Below are positions 8,901 to 17,604 of a DNA stretch of 53,815 nt, piece by piece (within the stretch, counting starts at the first letter, position 1; the number at the start of each line of letters is the position of its first letter). Below the pieces are notes generated by a model. It saw only the letters and a program-made list of their open reading frames with translations, did no database searches and was not told the origin of the DNA. Origin of the DNA: Candidatus Chloroploca asiatica (GTDB lineage Bacteria; Chloroflexota; Chloroflexia; Chloroflexales; Chloroflexaceae); contig NZ_LYXE01000099.1 of the NCBI RefSeq assembly GCF_002532075.1, positions 1-53,815 of the forward strand, written 5' to 3'. The translations under genes and the position numbers were made by a program.

Positions 8901-11153
8901 GGCAAGTGCGGGCCGATTGCGGTCGGTTGCGGCATTGAACGGATTGACGAAGGAGGCGGCATCAAGCACCGCAAAGTCGCCCACGGGTTGCACGCTGGTC
9001 TGCTTGTAGAGGAAACCAACCCGAATGGCATCGGTGCCGATGATACCCGTATCGACATAACGATAAATATTGGCTCCCAGGGCGGTGTTGAGGGCGCTCG
9101 CAAGATCACCTTCGGGCGAGACACCGGGCGTATTCTCGATCTCGATCAGGCCAAGGATATCGGCATCGAGCTTGAGCAGGGCCTGCACCAGTTTGGTGCG
9201 CTGGCGCTCGAACTCCAACAGCGAATCGGCCCCACGACAATCAGCATTCTGCAGCGGACCGCAGTCGCCAACGGTTGAACTGGTCGTCGTGTCAATCGTC
9301 AAAAAGTAATTGAGCACATTGAAGGCTGACACCTTGAGCGAACCGCCGACCTCGGGGCGGGCCGTTGGGCGCGGATTGGTCGGTTGAAAATCAGGGACGC
9401 CCCCACCGAGCGCACCTACGGGGCGCAGGCGATAGTTGTTCGGGCTTGCCGCATTGCCGGCCCACCCATAGGTCATCACGCCAACCATGCCGGTCGCGCT
9501 ATCGCCACCGCGCAGCGTATTGCTGGCGCTCAGTGGTTGGCCGCCACGTCCGAACAGGATCGGATCGGGGTTCTGATTGTTGAGGTTATCGTCAACAATG
9601 ATGCGGTTAAGATTATTGGCGGCCTGCAACGCAATGGCGGCAGCGCCTGGTTCAACGACATTGGTTGGTTGACGCAAGCGATCTCCCGACGACATCACGA
9701 TCTGGCCGAAGCGACCAAGCTGGAAGAATTCGGTGGCAAAGAGTTGCTGCGGGAAGCGTACCAGCATGCCCTCGTAGCGCTCAAGATAAGGCACCCCATT
9801 GACGGCATCGGGGAAGGGCATCATCACATCAGTTGGTGTGATGGTCGCACTGACCCCACAGTCAATGATGCTAGAGACCGAACTGATCTGCGTTTGATCC
9901 TGGAATTCGCCGGCTGTGCCGGTGATGCGTACCAGTTGGCCGAGTTGTACCGAGACAGCATCGCCATTGAAAACAAAGATGCCATCAGAGGTCGTCGGGT
10001 CGCCGTCGCCAACCGAATCTTGCAGATAGAAACCGCGGAGGGCTGGAGTTGGCCCCTGGAAATTGCCAACCACAATGCCCTGGGTGGTGACATTGCCGGT
10101 CACGGCCGCACTATTGCCATTGCCTTGAATGGCATAGATCGGCACAAATGCTTGTTCGCAGATCGGTGTCGGCACGGTGACCGTCAGCGTTGCTGTCTGG
10201 CTATCAACACTGCCCACCTCATTGCTGACGCGCACCCAGTAGCTGGTGGTTGCATTGAGGGCCGGGGTCGTAAAGGTCGCGCTATTCTCGCCGACAGGGT
10301 TGGTTGTGTCAGGGGCAGTGCCCTGGTACCACTGATAGCTCAGCGGGGCGGTGCCTGTCGCGGCGACCGTCAGAGTGGCCGTCGTGCCATCAGCGATGCT
10401 CTGACTCTGCGGTTCCGTCGTGATCACAGGGGCTTCTGGCCCGCTCGCCAGTGGCTCACCGATCACCGTCACCATATCAAAGCGCCAGGTTCCCGTTGTG
10501 CCATAGTTCGAGGTGGCATTGGAAGCCACATAGTCACTGCTTCCAGGCGCAAATGCCGCCACCATGCGAAAGGCAAAATTGGGATTATTATTGACCCCGG
10601 GCAACCCGGCAAGATTCACCGTTCGCCCGTTGAACCATCGATCACCGCTCGTTGCCTCGAAAAGAGACTCAACATTGGTAAAATTGATGCCATCGGTGCT
10701 GTACTGAAAGCGCACAAACCGCGAGGCGGTATTGCTATGGCGCTGATCCCAACTCACGACAATGTTCTGACGACCAACCGTACTCACATTGAACTGCACC
10801 CCACGCGTCTCGTTGCCGGCACCTTGAGCGGCAAAGGTAGTCACATTCCAACCGGAATTGTCAGTTGCAGCCGGATCGGAACTGCCATTCCCTGCCGTGC
10901 CACTGGCAAAAGCAGCGGTTGTGCCGCCGACGAGGGCCGCGGTACCGGCACCTGTGGCCGGGTCAAGCGTTCCTGTTGCGGTATTGCCGTCAGACGGTAC
11001 CGAATTGAACGTCCATTGCGTGAATGTGGTCGTCGCAAAAACCGATGCCGGTGCGAAACCAATGATTGAAACCAACAGGGCGAGCAGTAACCCCAGGCTA
11101 CTTACCAGGCGTATGCCTGCAGTGCGCCGCCGATGTCTGGCCAGAGCCATCAT
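5907..11153 (-). CDS. ExeM/NucH family secreted endonuclease with choice-of-anchor I region
   Basis: Very large exported protein of about 1,748 residues. A signal peptide (RRRTAGIRLVSS then a long hydrophobic stretch ending ASVFA) precedes a jelly-roll-like domain. An Ig-like domain follows (about 241-324), then an OB-like region typical of ExeM/YhcR (about 328-451). The endonuclease/exonuclease/phosphatase domain (about 604-928) has KVSAFNVLNYF, LGLIEIEN, IGDLNAYAKEDP and the C-terminal TSDHDPV. A choice-of-anchor I propeller-like region (about 930-1364), an Ig-like domain with NPLCPSDCF and a LamG-like C-terminal domain complete it. The expected activity is metal-dependent cleavage of extracellular DNA. 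ATG 11153 is preferred over one 12 codons upstream because GAGGAAGG lies just before it. Confidence 0.9.
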   Translation of the reverse strand: MMALARHRRRTAGIRLVSSLGLLLALLVSIIGFAPASVFATTTFTQWTFNSVPSDGNTATGTLDPATGAGTAALVGGTTAAFASGTAGNGSSDPAATDNSGWNVTTFAAQGAGNETRGVQFNVSTVGRQNIVVSWDQRHSNTASRFVRFQYSTDGINFTNVESLFEATSGDRWFNGRTVNLAGLPGVNNNPNFAFRMVAAFAPGSSDYVASNATSNYGTTGTWRFDMVTVIGEPLASGPEAPVITTEPQSQSIADGTTATLTVAATGTAPLSYQWYQGTAPDTTNPVGENSATFTTPALNATTSYWVRVSNEVGSVDSQTATLTVTVPTPICEQAFVPIYAIQGNGNSAAVTGNVTTQGIVVGNFQGPTPALRGFYLQDSVGDGDPTTSDGIFVFNGDAVSVQLGQLVRITGTAGEFQDQTQISSVSSIIDCGVSATITPTDVMMPFPDAVNGVPYLERYEGMLVRFPQQLFATEFFQLGRFGQIVMSSGDRLRQPTNVVEPGAAAIALQAANNLNRIIVDDNLNNQNPDPILFGRGGQPLSASNTLRGGDSATGMVGVMTYGWAGNAASPNNYRLRPVGALGGGVPDFQPTNPRPTARPEVGGSLKVSAFNVLNYFLTIDTTTSSTVGDCGPLQNADCRGADSLLEFERQRTKLVQALLKLDADILGLIEIENTPGVSPEGDLASALNTALGANIYRYVDTGIIGTDAIRVGFLYKQTSVQPVGDFAVLDAASFVNPFNAATDRNRPALAQTFREIATGGELTVVVNHLKSKGSACGPGDDDLTDGQGNCNGTRTAAALALMEWIATDPTGSGDTDWLIIGDLNAYAKEDPIAVIEEFGFVNLIERFGGADAYSYVFDGQWGYLDYALASPSLVEQVVGTDEYHINADEPSVLDYNVEFKIANQIESLFAPDEFRTSDHDPVLIGLNLTRPNSPPALSALATYDTGLGDRGAEIISVSGDRAVLSNAGDGSIDLLDLSALPDLSLIQRVQFAELANLTSVAIHPTKDLFVAVTGNSNPRSGRVFVFRLSDGMPLVQFIVGLDAASPDGRQPDSVEISPDGRFAVIAIEAEQVSATDDGGAGALVVMDLSAFDPANPDPSVLTVSTVEFPDIAGVPGVSIGRTHGDASGAAITNAPGTIEPEGIAFAPDSQTVFVALQENNAIARLSLVDPLPTILSTDNIFGLGQVALLTDRTNDGIYNPNELLVAFREPDGIRAVEIDGTLYLITADEGDTRPNPRGGRTISIFNANTGAFVADLGNQLANLANQYGVYPDNRSPNGGVEPEMLDVIRVNGRVLVAVGLERANAMAFVDITMPTAPQAFGLVRTGLAPEGIKLIERAGQLFALSANEVSGTVTVATVPVNAPNITLGYTEATPRSFGLGAIDRDGSDILTLDLHVTPAGIGTLSSSAGLSDLGGGFYRATGNTATLNAISRNLVFTSALGARGTATVNASLSDGINPAATGTISFEDRTPDVTPPTTTASTSGERNPLCPSDCFAGSATVTLNAEDDRSGVNTIWYRVGEADFAPYTNPFAITTEGANVVEFFATDKAGNREAVQSIVVKVSNFPARAVLDNFDRADGRLGSNWRGATQRDQYRLSDGVVSVGKGGLATWRTPPFGSNQEAFMRLSTLNPTSAHHTLALKVRGQSHAILVSYDAPGQQISVEALVPGRGWRSVASYPVTLQPGALLGARAFADGTIAVYADCLLLGTADTRTVAGNTYVSQGGQIGVWFMNAAGAAFDHFGGGNLP

Positions 11154-11445
11154 GCCTTCCTCTCCCTCAGCTTGCTCTACAAACCTCAAACGCGAATCAA
11201 TCCACCCCTATGTCAAAGGTAACATCCTGGTTTAGTCGTCGCGCTCTGCAACGCACAGAGAAACCAACCCTCGCCAGTATGACGAGAGCATGCAACATAG
11301 CGCCTCGGGGCGCAGGATGGCCTGACTCAGCTGCAAGCCGTGTCAAGGAATGAAGACGGAGGGGTGTGATCAGGGAAGATAATAGCAGAGCAATGTTAAG
11401 ACTCGTCGGATCTTAGGATGACAAAACTGTTATCTGCGCAAGACC
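11154..11445. other. Intergenic region upstream of the secreted nuclease
   Basis: No gene is seen. It must hold the promoter of the nuclease gene; a TATTAT hexamer on the minus strand near 11385-11390 is a possible -10 box without a convincing -35. Confidence 0.4.
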
Positions 11446-13488
11446 CTAAAACGGCTCAAGCGGGGGGCGATTGAAGGCCATCGCCAGGATCCAGACTTCG
11501 AGTGTGCGCCAGGCAAGGTAGGCGAGCACGGTACCAGTCACCAGTTTGCCTGCCCAGCCTCGTCGTCGGTAGTGGATGACCGCAAAGGTTGCGCCAACGG
11601 TCAGCGCCCAGCCCGCAAAGGTGACCCAGCGGGTCGTGATGGTTGAGAGCGTGATGAGCGGCAGGATTGCCTGCGAGAGACCCAGGCCAAAGGTGAGCCA
11701 GAGCAGGATGAGCAAACTGCCCCGCCGCCGGTGGGGGTTGAGCGTGAGGATGAGCGCCCCGGCAAGCCCAAGTGGCACCAGGAAGAAGCCATTGAGCGTG
11801 AGAATGCCGTCTTGCCACAACGAACCAAGCCAGGCCTGGCGCGAGAGGGGCTCGCGGTCAGTCACATTCGCCATGCCGCCTTCGGTGAAACTCGCGGCAT
11901 GGCCGAGAATCAGATCGCTATAACGGCTGTAGAAAAAGATCATCACAAAGCTGAAGGCCATGATCCACGCCACGAGCAAGTGCCGTGCTCCGGCCCGTTC
12001 TTCCCCTGTACGGGCTTGCAGCCAGAGCAGCGCGGCAGCCGCAACCACTACAGCGCTGACATTGATAAACGATCCAATATGCCCAAGAAAAACAAGGGTT
12101 AATAAGACAGGAAGCCATCCTAGCCCGGGGAGACGGGTGGGTTGACCGTGCATGCCCCATTGATCATAGGCAGGCCAGGTCAGCACCAGCAGGGCCATCA
12201 CGAGAATGCTGAGCATCTGGGCACCGATTTGGGCTTGAAATGACCACCAGATATTCTGCATCGGGATCGGGCTGAGCGCATAGATCACCGCACCGATGAG
12301 CCCACCGTAGGTAGTGCCAGTCAGGCGTGTCAGCAGCACAAAAAAGATCAGGATCGCCGCCAGTTCGGCCAGCGCTGCCGTGCCCCAGAGCAGGGTGTCG
12401 AGAGGGAGGCCGGTCAGGGAGAGAGGAGCAATCAGCAAGTACCATCCGCCGGGGTAGGGCGCAACGAGGCCGCGATGGCGCATCACCAGCGTCAAATTAC
12501 CCGTGAGCGCTTCGATAAAGCGATTAGCGTGAAACTGAATATCGCCGGGCATCGCAGCAGGATGCAGCCGACCGGCATATTTGGCGACAACCGTAAGCAC
12601 CAGCACCAGCAACAACCAGCGCATGATCGTCGCACGCGGGGCCACAGCAAAGCGTCGCAGCAGCGGCGGTACCACGAGCCGCGCCGCTGCCGCGCTGAGC
12701 AAGGCGATCCCCGCTGCCTGCGCCATCCAGGGATGCATTGCCCCCATGCGCGGCGGGACGAGGCCAACCAGAACGAGCAGCGTTGCCACAAGCCCCAGCA
12801 GCAACCAGCCTGCGGTACGTTGCGCAAAGCCCATCAACCCGAGCGCTGCCCAGCCCAGCACGATCGTCAACGCATACCCCGCCATCAGTGAACGACCCGG
12901 CCAGACCAGGGCTTGATCCGCAAGACTCGTGAGCGCAAATGCATTGCCAACAGCAACACCGAGATAGCCGCGCACATCCGTGGGATGTTGCCAGGGGTCA
13001 GCGCTCAAGCCAAGATGCAGCGTCCCATCCTGGAGGGCCGCAGGCGGAACGTAGATGTGGTAGGTGCTTGCATGCTGGCGCAGGGCTAACAGCAAAGGCG
13101 CCCCTGTGCCTAGATCAATGCGGAGCAATGGTTGTTCAGGCGTCTCAAGCCAGTTCTGCTGGTGCGAAACGATGGTCAATGCGACCATCAGGGGTTGCTG
13201 GCCCACGCCAGGCACCGTCACCGTGGCGGACGGTCGGGTCCAGCGCCATGTCTGTTCACCAGGGATGCCCTCGGCATCGAGAAAACCCTCGAGAAAAGGG
13301 TGATCCGTCCCGATCCCTTGATCAATTCCCATCTGAAACGCATAGTCCAAGGGGCGCTGATAGATCGCGAACAGCCCGATCATGGCGAGGATCACGAGCA
13401 ACCAGAGCCGCCAGGCCAAGATCCAGCGGCTAATCTCGGCAACCCTGGCAATGAGGGCGTCTCGCCCTCGGGGTGCGTCCGAGCGCAA
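11446..13488 (-). CDS. Multi-pass membrane protein, GT-C glycosyltransferase-like
   Basis: Integral membrane protein with about ten hydrophobic segments. The N-terminal hydrophobic anchor (RLWLLVILAMIGL) is followed by an outside beta-rich domain of about 200 residues (YAFQMGIDQGIG, FLEGFLDAEGIPGEQTWRWT). The long transmembrane part follows (PYPGGWYLLIAPLSLTGLP, IGAVIYALSPIPMQNIWW). The layout resembles predicted mannosyltransferase-like GT-C proteins of Chloroflexota, but no catalytic motif could be fixed, so the function is open. The 5' end is a problem. The frame stays open to 13740 but there runs through palindromic repeats, and no ATG occurs until inside the first membrane segment. TTG 13488 is given as a compromise; TTG 13419 is also possible. 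Confidence 0.6.
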   Translation of the reverse strand: MRSDAPRGRDALIARVAEISRWILAWRLWLLVILAMIGLFAIYQRPLDYAFQMGIDQGIGTDHPFLEGFLDAEGIPGEQTWRWTRPSATVTVPGVGQQPLMVALTIVSHQQNWLETPEQPLLRIDLGTGAPLLLALRQHASTYHIYVPPAALQDGTLHLGLSADPWQHPTDVRGYLGVAVGNAFALTSLADQALVWPGRSLMAGYALTIVLGWAALGLMGFAQRTAGWLLLGLVATLLVLVGLVPPRMGAMHPWMAQAAGIALLSAAAARLVVPPLLRRFAVAPRATIMRWLLLVLVLTVVAKYAGRLHPAAMPGDIQFHANRFIEALTGNLTLVMRHRGLVAPYPGGWYLLIAPLSLTGLPLDTLLWGTAALAELAAILIFFVLLTRLTGTTYGGLIGAVIYALSPIPMQNIWWSFQAQIGAQMLSILVMALLVLTWPAYDQWGMHGQPTRLPGLGWLPVLLTLVFLGHIGSFINVSAVVVAAAALLWLQARTGEERAGARHLLVAWIMAFSFVMIFFYSRYSDLILGHAASFTEGGMANVTDREPLSRQAWLGSLWQDGILTLNGFFLVPLGLAGALILTLNPHRRRGSLLILLWLTFGLGLSQAILPLITLSTITTRWVTFAGWALTVGATFAVIHYRRRGWAGKLVTGTVLAYLAWRTLEVWILAMAFNRPPLEPF
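13453..13469. repeat. Short palindromic repeat
   Basis: GAGGGCG-TCT-CGCCCTC, a perfect 7-bp stem with a 3-base loop, inside the apparent 5' coding part of the membrane protein gene. Together with the two repeats just upstream it argues that coding sequence begins after this point. Confidence 0.6.
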
Positions 13489-13503
13489 GATGCCCTCACG
13501 CTC

Positions 13504-13625
13504 AGAGGCTGTCTGAAAAGTCAACGGTTTGCTTCGGAGTGCCGACTTTAGCCAGCTAAAGCTGGCACTCCAAGGGTGTACCACGTGGTGGCGAGCGATG
13601 CTGACACCCTTTTCAGACAGCTTCT
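13504..13625. repeat. MITE-like element with terminal inverted repeats
   Basis: Terminal inverted repeats GCTGTCTGAAAAG at 13508-13520 and its complement at 13609-13621 are perfect over 13 bases, with partial matching further out. The interior holds an imperfect hairpin at 13537-13570 (GAGTGCC...GGCACTC) related to the larger hairpin at 37312-37353. No coding capacity is seen. This looks like a non-autonomous transposon of about 115-120 bp. Confidence 0.7.
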
Positions 13626-13657
13626 CAGGCAAGATTGGTAGACCCTCTAACGTTGCC

Positions 13658-13694
13658 CCCTGGGTACGCGGGCGGGACGCCCGCGTACCCAGGG
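13658..13694. repeat. Perfect 17-bp palindromic hairpin
   Basis: Arms CCCTGGGTACGCGGGCG and its exact complement, separated by GGA. It is a REP-type intergenic palindrome between the minus-strand pruA-like gene end (13753) and the membrane protein gene; it could also act as a terminator. Confidence 0.75.
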
Positions 13695-13752
13695 AAGCCA
13701 GAAACTTTATCCGCGGCAATCTGCAATCCAAAATCTGCAATCTGAAATGGGA

Positions 13753-15318
13753 TTACAACTTCTCGCTGATCAGCTTGGCCTGGGTAAAGAGCGCGACATA
13801 GTCAGGCCCACCGGCTTTGCTGTCGGTTCCCGACATATTGAAACCGCCGAAGGGTTGCACGCCGACGAGCGCACCGGTACACTTGCGGTTAATATACAGA
13901 TTGCCGACGTGAAACTCGTCGTAGGCGCGTTCGATGCGTGCGATATCACGCGAGAAGATCGCCCCGGTCAGACCATATTCGGTATTATTCGCAATCTCCA
14001 TCGCGTGGTCAAAGTCACGTGCCTTGATGATCGCCAACACCGGCCCAAAGATCTCCTCTTGAGCGAGGCGAGCATCGGGGGCAATATCGGCAAAGACGGT
14101 TGGATTGATGAAATAGCCGCCATCTTCGAGCAATTCGTGGTCAACGACTTCGCCCCCAGCGACCAGGCGGCCCTCTTCTTGCCCGATAGCAATGTAGCTG
14201 CTGATCTTGTCGAAAGCAGCCCGATCAATCACGGCCCCCATAAAGGTGTCGGGCTGGGTCGGATTGCCGAGTTTGACGGCTTTGGTACGCTCGACAATGC
14301 GGGTGACCATCGTATCGTAGACATCGGCAACAATGATGGCCCGCGAACAGGCGCTGCACTTCTGCCCCTGGAAGCTAAAGGCCGAACCGACAATCGCATC
14401 AGCGGCGGCTTCAAGGTTGGCGGTCTCATCAACAATAATGCCATCCTTGCCGCCCATCTCAAGTACCGTCCGCTTGATCCAGATCTGGCCGGGTTGACGC
14501 ACACTGGCGCGCTCGTGGATGCGCAGGCCCACCTCTTTCGAACCAGTGAAATTGACAAAGCGAGTCTGTGGATGATCAACGAGCAGATCGCCGATCTCGC
14601 CGCCTGACCCGGGCACATAGTTGAGCACACCTGGGGGCAGGCCGGCCTCTTCGAGGATTTCGACCAGCTTGGCCGCGATGATCGGGGTGGCGCTGGCTGG
14701 CTTGAGCACCATCGTATTGCCGGCCACAATCGGGGCCACCACCAGACCGGTGGTGATTGCCAGGGCGAAATTCCACGGCGGAATCGCCACCCCTACCCCG
14801 AGGGGAATATACTTCAGCGTATTATTTTCGCCCGCCCACGGATAGAGCGGTTGCTCGGTGCCTTGGAGTTTGAGCGCCTGGCGAGCGTAGTACTCGATAA
14901 AATCAATCGCCTCGGCGACATCAGCATCGGCCTCGCCCCAGCTTTTGCTGACCTCATAGACGAGCCATGCGCCCAGTTCCTCTTTGTGGCGGCGCATCAA
15001 CGCACTTGCCCGCAGCAAGACCCTGGCACGTGCCTCGACGGGCACCTTGCGCCACGTGGCAAACGCCGCCGTTGCGGCTTCAATTGCCTTGACGGCATGC
15101 TCAGCGCTTGCCTTGCTTGCATAGCCCACAACTGTTTTTGGCTCAGAAGGATTGAGCGAAGCAATCTTATCTTCGGTCAGAATGCGTTCACCACCAATAA
15201 TTAAGGGGTAGGTTGTCCCAAACTGCCCGGCCACGGTGCGCAACGCACGCTGCATCATCGCACGTCGCTCTGAGCTTGAAAAATCGCCAAAGGGTTCATT
15301 CTGGTATTCTGGTAGCAT
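13753..15318 (-). CDS. pruA: L-glutamate gamma-semialdehyde (1-pyrroline-5-carboxylate) dehydrogenase
   Basis: Oxidises glutamate gamma-semialdehyde to glutamate with NAD+, the second step of proline breakdown; it acts in the cytosol. The 521-residue protein is a full-length RocA/PruA-type aldehyde dehydrogenase. Visible landmarks are [37 protein letters not shown], the catalytic Glu in [10 protein letters not shown], the catalytic Cys in [21 protein letters not shown] and [28 protein letters not shown], a run typical of this subfamily. The ATG at 15318 follows GAGGAG by 7 bases; an ATG five codons upstream overlaps that site and is less likely. No proline dehydrogenase gene is adjacent. Confidence 0.93.
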   Translation of the reverse strand: MLPEYQNEPFGDFSSSERRAMMQRALRTVAGQFGTTYPLIIGGERILTEDKIASLNPSEPKTVVGYASKASAEHAVKAIEAATAAFATWRKVPVEARARVLLRASALMRRHKEELGAWLVYEVSKSWGEADADVAEAIDFIEYYARQALKLQGTEQPLYPWAGENNTLKYIPLGVGVAIPPWNFALAITTGLVVAPIVAGNTMVLKPASATPIIAAKLVEILEEAGLPPGVLNYVPGSGGEIGDLLVDHPQTRFVNFTGSKEVGLRIHERASVRQPGQIWIKRTVLEMGGKDGIIVDETANLEAAADAIVGSAFSFQGQKCSACSRAIIVADVYDTMVTRIVERTKAVKLGNPTQPDTFMGAVIDRAAFDKISSYIAIGQEEGRLVAGGEVVDHELLEDGGYFINPTVFADIAPDARLAQEEIFGPVLAIIKARDFDHAMEIANNTEYGLTGAIFSRDIARIERAYDEFHVGNLYINRKCTGALVGVQPFGGFNMSGTDSKAGGPDYVALFTQAKLISEKL

Positions 15319-15428
15319 CTCCTGGCTCCTCATAGTAAGGCTTGTTGCCGCATATTGTAACAGATTGAGCCAGGTCGCTGTTCTGCCTGTGAAGTACCCT
15401 TCTGATGATTTGACGCAAAGGCATGTAG

Positions 15429-15523
15429 CACCGGCTTCCAGCCGGTGGGGCGGGCACCCGCAAGGGGTGCCCCTACAGGGCCGGGGCCCGGGCCCGGTGT
15501 ACGGGCACCCCTTGCGGGTGCCC
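15429..15523. repeat. Composite palindromic element (single copy)
   Basis: A short palindrome (CACCGGCT-TCC-AGCCGGTG) is followed by a 21-bp near-palindrome GGGCACCC-N5-GGGTGCCC at 15452-15472. A GC-rich core comes next, and then the exact reverse complement of the same 21-mer at 15503-15523. The 21-mers therefore form inverted ends about 30 bp apart. The remainder of the 15319-15661 gap holds no gene. Confidence 0.85.
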
Positions 15524-15620
15524 TGGTGAGGTCTGGTCGAGCGGATTCATTTCGTGAAGCCCAATGCGCCCCCAGATTCTGGCTTCTGGCTCAAAGTGCC
15601 AGCATAGGAGCAAGCAAAAA

Positions 15621-15629
15621 TGGTATCAT
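15621..15629 (+). promoter_or_regulatory. Possible extended -10 promoter for the S41 protease gene
   Basis: TGGTATCAT fits an extended -10 element (TGnTATAAT, one mismatch) 33 bases before the start codon. No clear -35 box. Confidence 0.35.
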
Positions 15630-15661
15630 ACTAAAAGAGCTGTAATCAACTGTTAACTAAA

Positions 15662-17092
15662 ATGATGATCACTATGAATCGTTTGTTGCGTAGCATAATG
15701 CTACTCTTGATCATAACCGGAATGCTTGCCGGGTGTACGCAGGTACCTTGGGCGGCGCTGAACCCGACGCCGGTGCCACCTTCGCCGGTGCCGGCTTCGC
15801 CGACGGCGACGCTGCAACCTTTGCCTGAGCCGACGTCAACGCCGCGGCCAACGGCGACTCCGTTGCCTTCGCCGACGTTTGAGCCCTTGCCGCCGACGCC
15901 GACGCTTGCGCCTGTGGGGGCGGCGTCGCGTCTGCAGATCTTTGAGCGTACCTGGGAACTGGTGCGCGATAACTATGTCTATGAAGATTATCGTGGGGTC
16001 GATTGGGATGAGGTGCGCCGTTCGTTTACGCCACGCGTCGTTGCGGCTGAAGAGCCTGAAGCCTTCTATGCGCTGATGCGCGAGTTGATCGATCTGCTCG
16101 ATGACGACCATTCGCGCTTTGAGTCACCACAGGAGGTTGCCGCTCAGCAGGCCGAGTTTCGCGGTGAGTTGCGCTATGGTGGCATCGGTGCGCAGATTCG
16201 TACGCTTGATGAGGGTGGTCTGATCACCAGTACGGCCCCCGACAGCCCTGCGGAACGCGCTGGCATTCAGTTGAATGATCTCATCGTGGCGGTCAATGGT
16301 ATCCCCTTTACTGATACCGATGCGTTTGGCCCCGATGGGCCGATTGGTACGGTGCGCGGTGAACCAGGAACGCCGGTGACGCTGACGATCCGCACGAGCA
16401 ACCAGGCTCCACGTGAGGTCATCGTGTTCCGCGAAACCGTCGCGATGGATGCTTTCAATCAGGTGCGTGGCCGCTTCCTTCCCGATCTGTCGGTTGGGGT
16501 GGTGACGATTCCTAGTTTCTATGTTGATGAACTTGATACCAAGGTGCGCGTGGCCATTGAGGAGTTGCTGGCCGAGCAACCGCTGGCTGGTCTGATCATT
16601 GATGTGCGTGAAAATGCCGGCGGCTATGTTCATCTGATGCGCAATACCGTGGCGCTTTTTCATGATGGGGGCAGCATTGGCAGCACCGCTGGCCGCACCA
16701 CGAGTGAAGAGCAGCGTATTCCGCAGGGCAAGACGATCCCGGGGCTTGAAGATGTGCCCGTCGCCATCTTGATTGGCCCTGGCTCGGCGAGCGCTACCGA
16801 GATGTTTGCTGCCGGGATGCAGGTGCTTGGCCGGGCGCGCATTGTCGGTGAACCGAGTGCCGGCAATACGGAAAATCTGTATGGTTATAACTTTGATGAT
16901 GGTTCACGCTTGCTGTTGGCCCAGGTCGCCTATCGTTTACCAGATGGGACACTGATCGAAGATCGGGGCGTGATCCCTGACCGCATCGTTGAGGTGGAAT
17001 GGTGGCGTTATCCACCGGATGAGGATCCCCAACTCCGCGCTGCGGTGGAAGAGTTGGGGCCTGGGCGCAGTCCTGCGAGTACATCACCCTGA
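15662..17092 (+). CDS. S41 family peptidase, lipoprotein with PDZ domain
   Basis: Predicted membrane-anchored serine protease of 476 residues. A lipoprotein signal peptide (LLRSIMLLLIITGMLAGC, lipobox LAGC) is followed by a Thr/Pro-rich linker to about residue 80, a helical S41 N-terminal region, a PDZ domain (ELRYGGIGAQIR to the GTPVTLTIR strand) and the catalytic core. The nucleophile Ser sits in GPGSASATEMFAAGMQ. Where CtpA-type enzymes have the dyad Lys (GxxTxGKG), this protein reads GEPSAGNTENLYG, so that Lys is not at its usual place; the motif is closer to tricorn-like S41 members. The MOSC gene begins 32 bp downstream on the same strand. Confidence 0.85.
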   Translation: MMITMNRLLRSIMLLLIITGMLAGCTQVPWAALNPTPVPPSPVPASPTATLQPLPEPTSTPRPTATPLPSPTFEPLPPTPTLAPVGAASRLQIFERTWELVRDNYVYEDYRGVDWDEVRRSFTPRVVAAEEPEAFYALMRELIDLLDDDHSRFESPQEVAAQQAEFRGELRYGGIGAQIRTLDEGGLITSTAPDSPAERAGIQLNDLIVAVNGIPFTDTDAFGPDGPIGTVRGEPGTPVTLTIRTSNQAPREVIVFRETVAMDAFNQVRGRFLPDLSVGVVTIPSFYVDELDTKVRVAIEELLAEQPLAGLIIDVRENAGGYVHLMRNTVALFHDGGSIGSTAGRTTSEEQRIPQGKTIPGLEDVPVAILIGPGSASATEMFAAGMQVLGRARIVGEPSAGNTENLYGYNFDDGSRLLLAQVAYRLPDGTLIEDRGVIPDRIVEVEWWRYPPDEDPQLRAAVEELGPGRSPASTSP

Positions 17093-17124
17093 AGACTGGC
17101 ACTGAAAAGTCAAGAGGCTCGCTT

Positions 17125-17604
17125 GTGAGTACGTCGTTGTATGGTCGTGTGGTGCAAATTAATGTGAATCCGCGTGGTGGTGTCCCTAAATATGCCGTGC
17201 CTAGTGCCGAAATTACGCTCAATGGGGTGCTTGGCGATAAACAACGCGATCACCGCTATCACGGCGGGATTGACCGTGCGGTTAGTCTCTATGCCCTCGA
17301 ACGTATCGATGCACTACGTGCCGAGGGCCACCCGATTGGCCCTGGTACCACGGGCGAAAATGTAACCCTCGCGGGGATCGATTGGGCGCGCTTGAAGATC
17401 GGCGCTCATCTGCTCATTGGTGAATGGGTCGAGCTCGAGTTGACTGGCTTTGCGGTGCCATGCAGCACCATCAGTGACTCGTTTCGCAATGGTGAGTTCA
17501 AACGCATCGCCGAAAAATTGCATCCCGGCTGGAGCCGCTTCTATGCCCGCGTGCGCGCCGAGGGCATTGTTCGTACTGATGATCGGGTGATGGTGACGCT
17601 CTAG
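17125..17604 (+). CDS. MOSC domain-containing protein (YiiM-like)
   Basis: Small 159-residue MOSC protein. MOSC domains bind a molybdenum cofactor sulfur or metal-sulfur species, and the best known small members (YiiM) reduce N-hydroxylated compounds. The sequence shows VVQINVNPRGGVPK, GVLGDKQRDHRYHGGIDRAVSLY, GTTGENVTLAG and the conserved Cys in GFAVPCSTI. It lacks the C-terminal ferredoxin-binding extension of larger relatives. The GTG start at 17125 follows AAGAGG. Probably co-transcribed with the upstream protease gene. A weak hairpin (CCTTGCA/TGCAAGG, 17608-17629) follows the stop. Confidence 0.85.
   Translation: MSTSLYGRVVQINVNPRGGVPKYAVPSAEITLNGVLGDKQRDHRYHGGIDRAVSLYALERIDALRAEGHPIGPGTTGENVTLAGIDWARLKIGAHLLIGEWVELELTGFAVPCSTISDSFRNGEFKRIAEKLHPGWSRFYARVRAEGIVRTDDRVMVTL

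Noticed and set aside
9384-11069. Plus-strand open frame of about 561 codons
   Set aside because: Shadow of the ExeM-like nuclease gene; no recognisable motif and biased composition.
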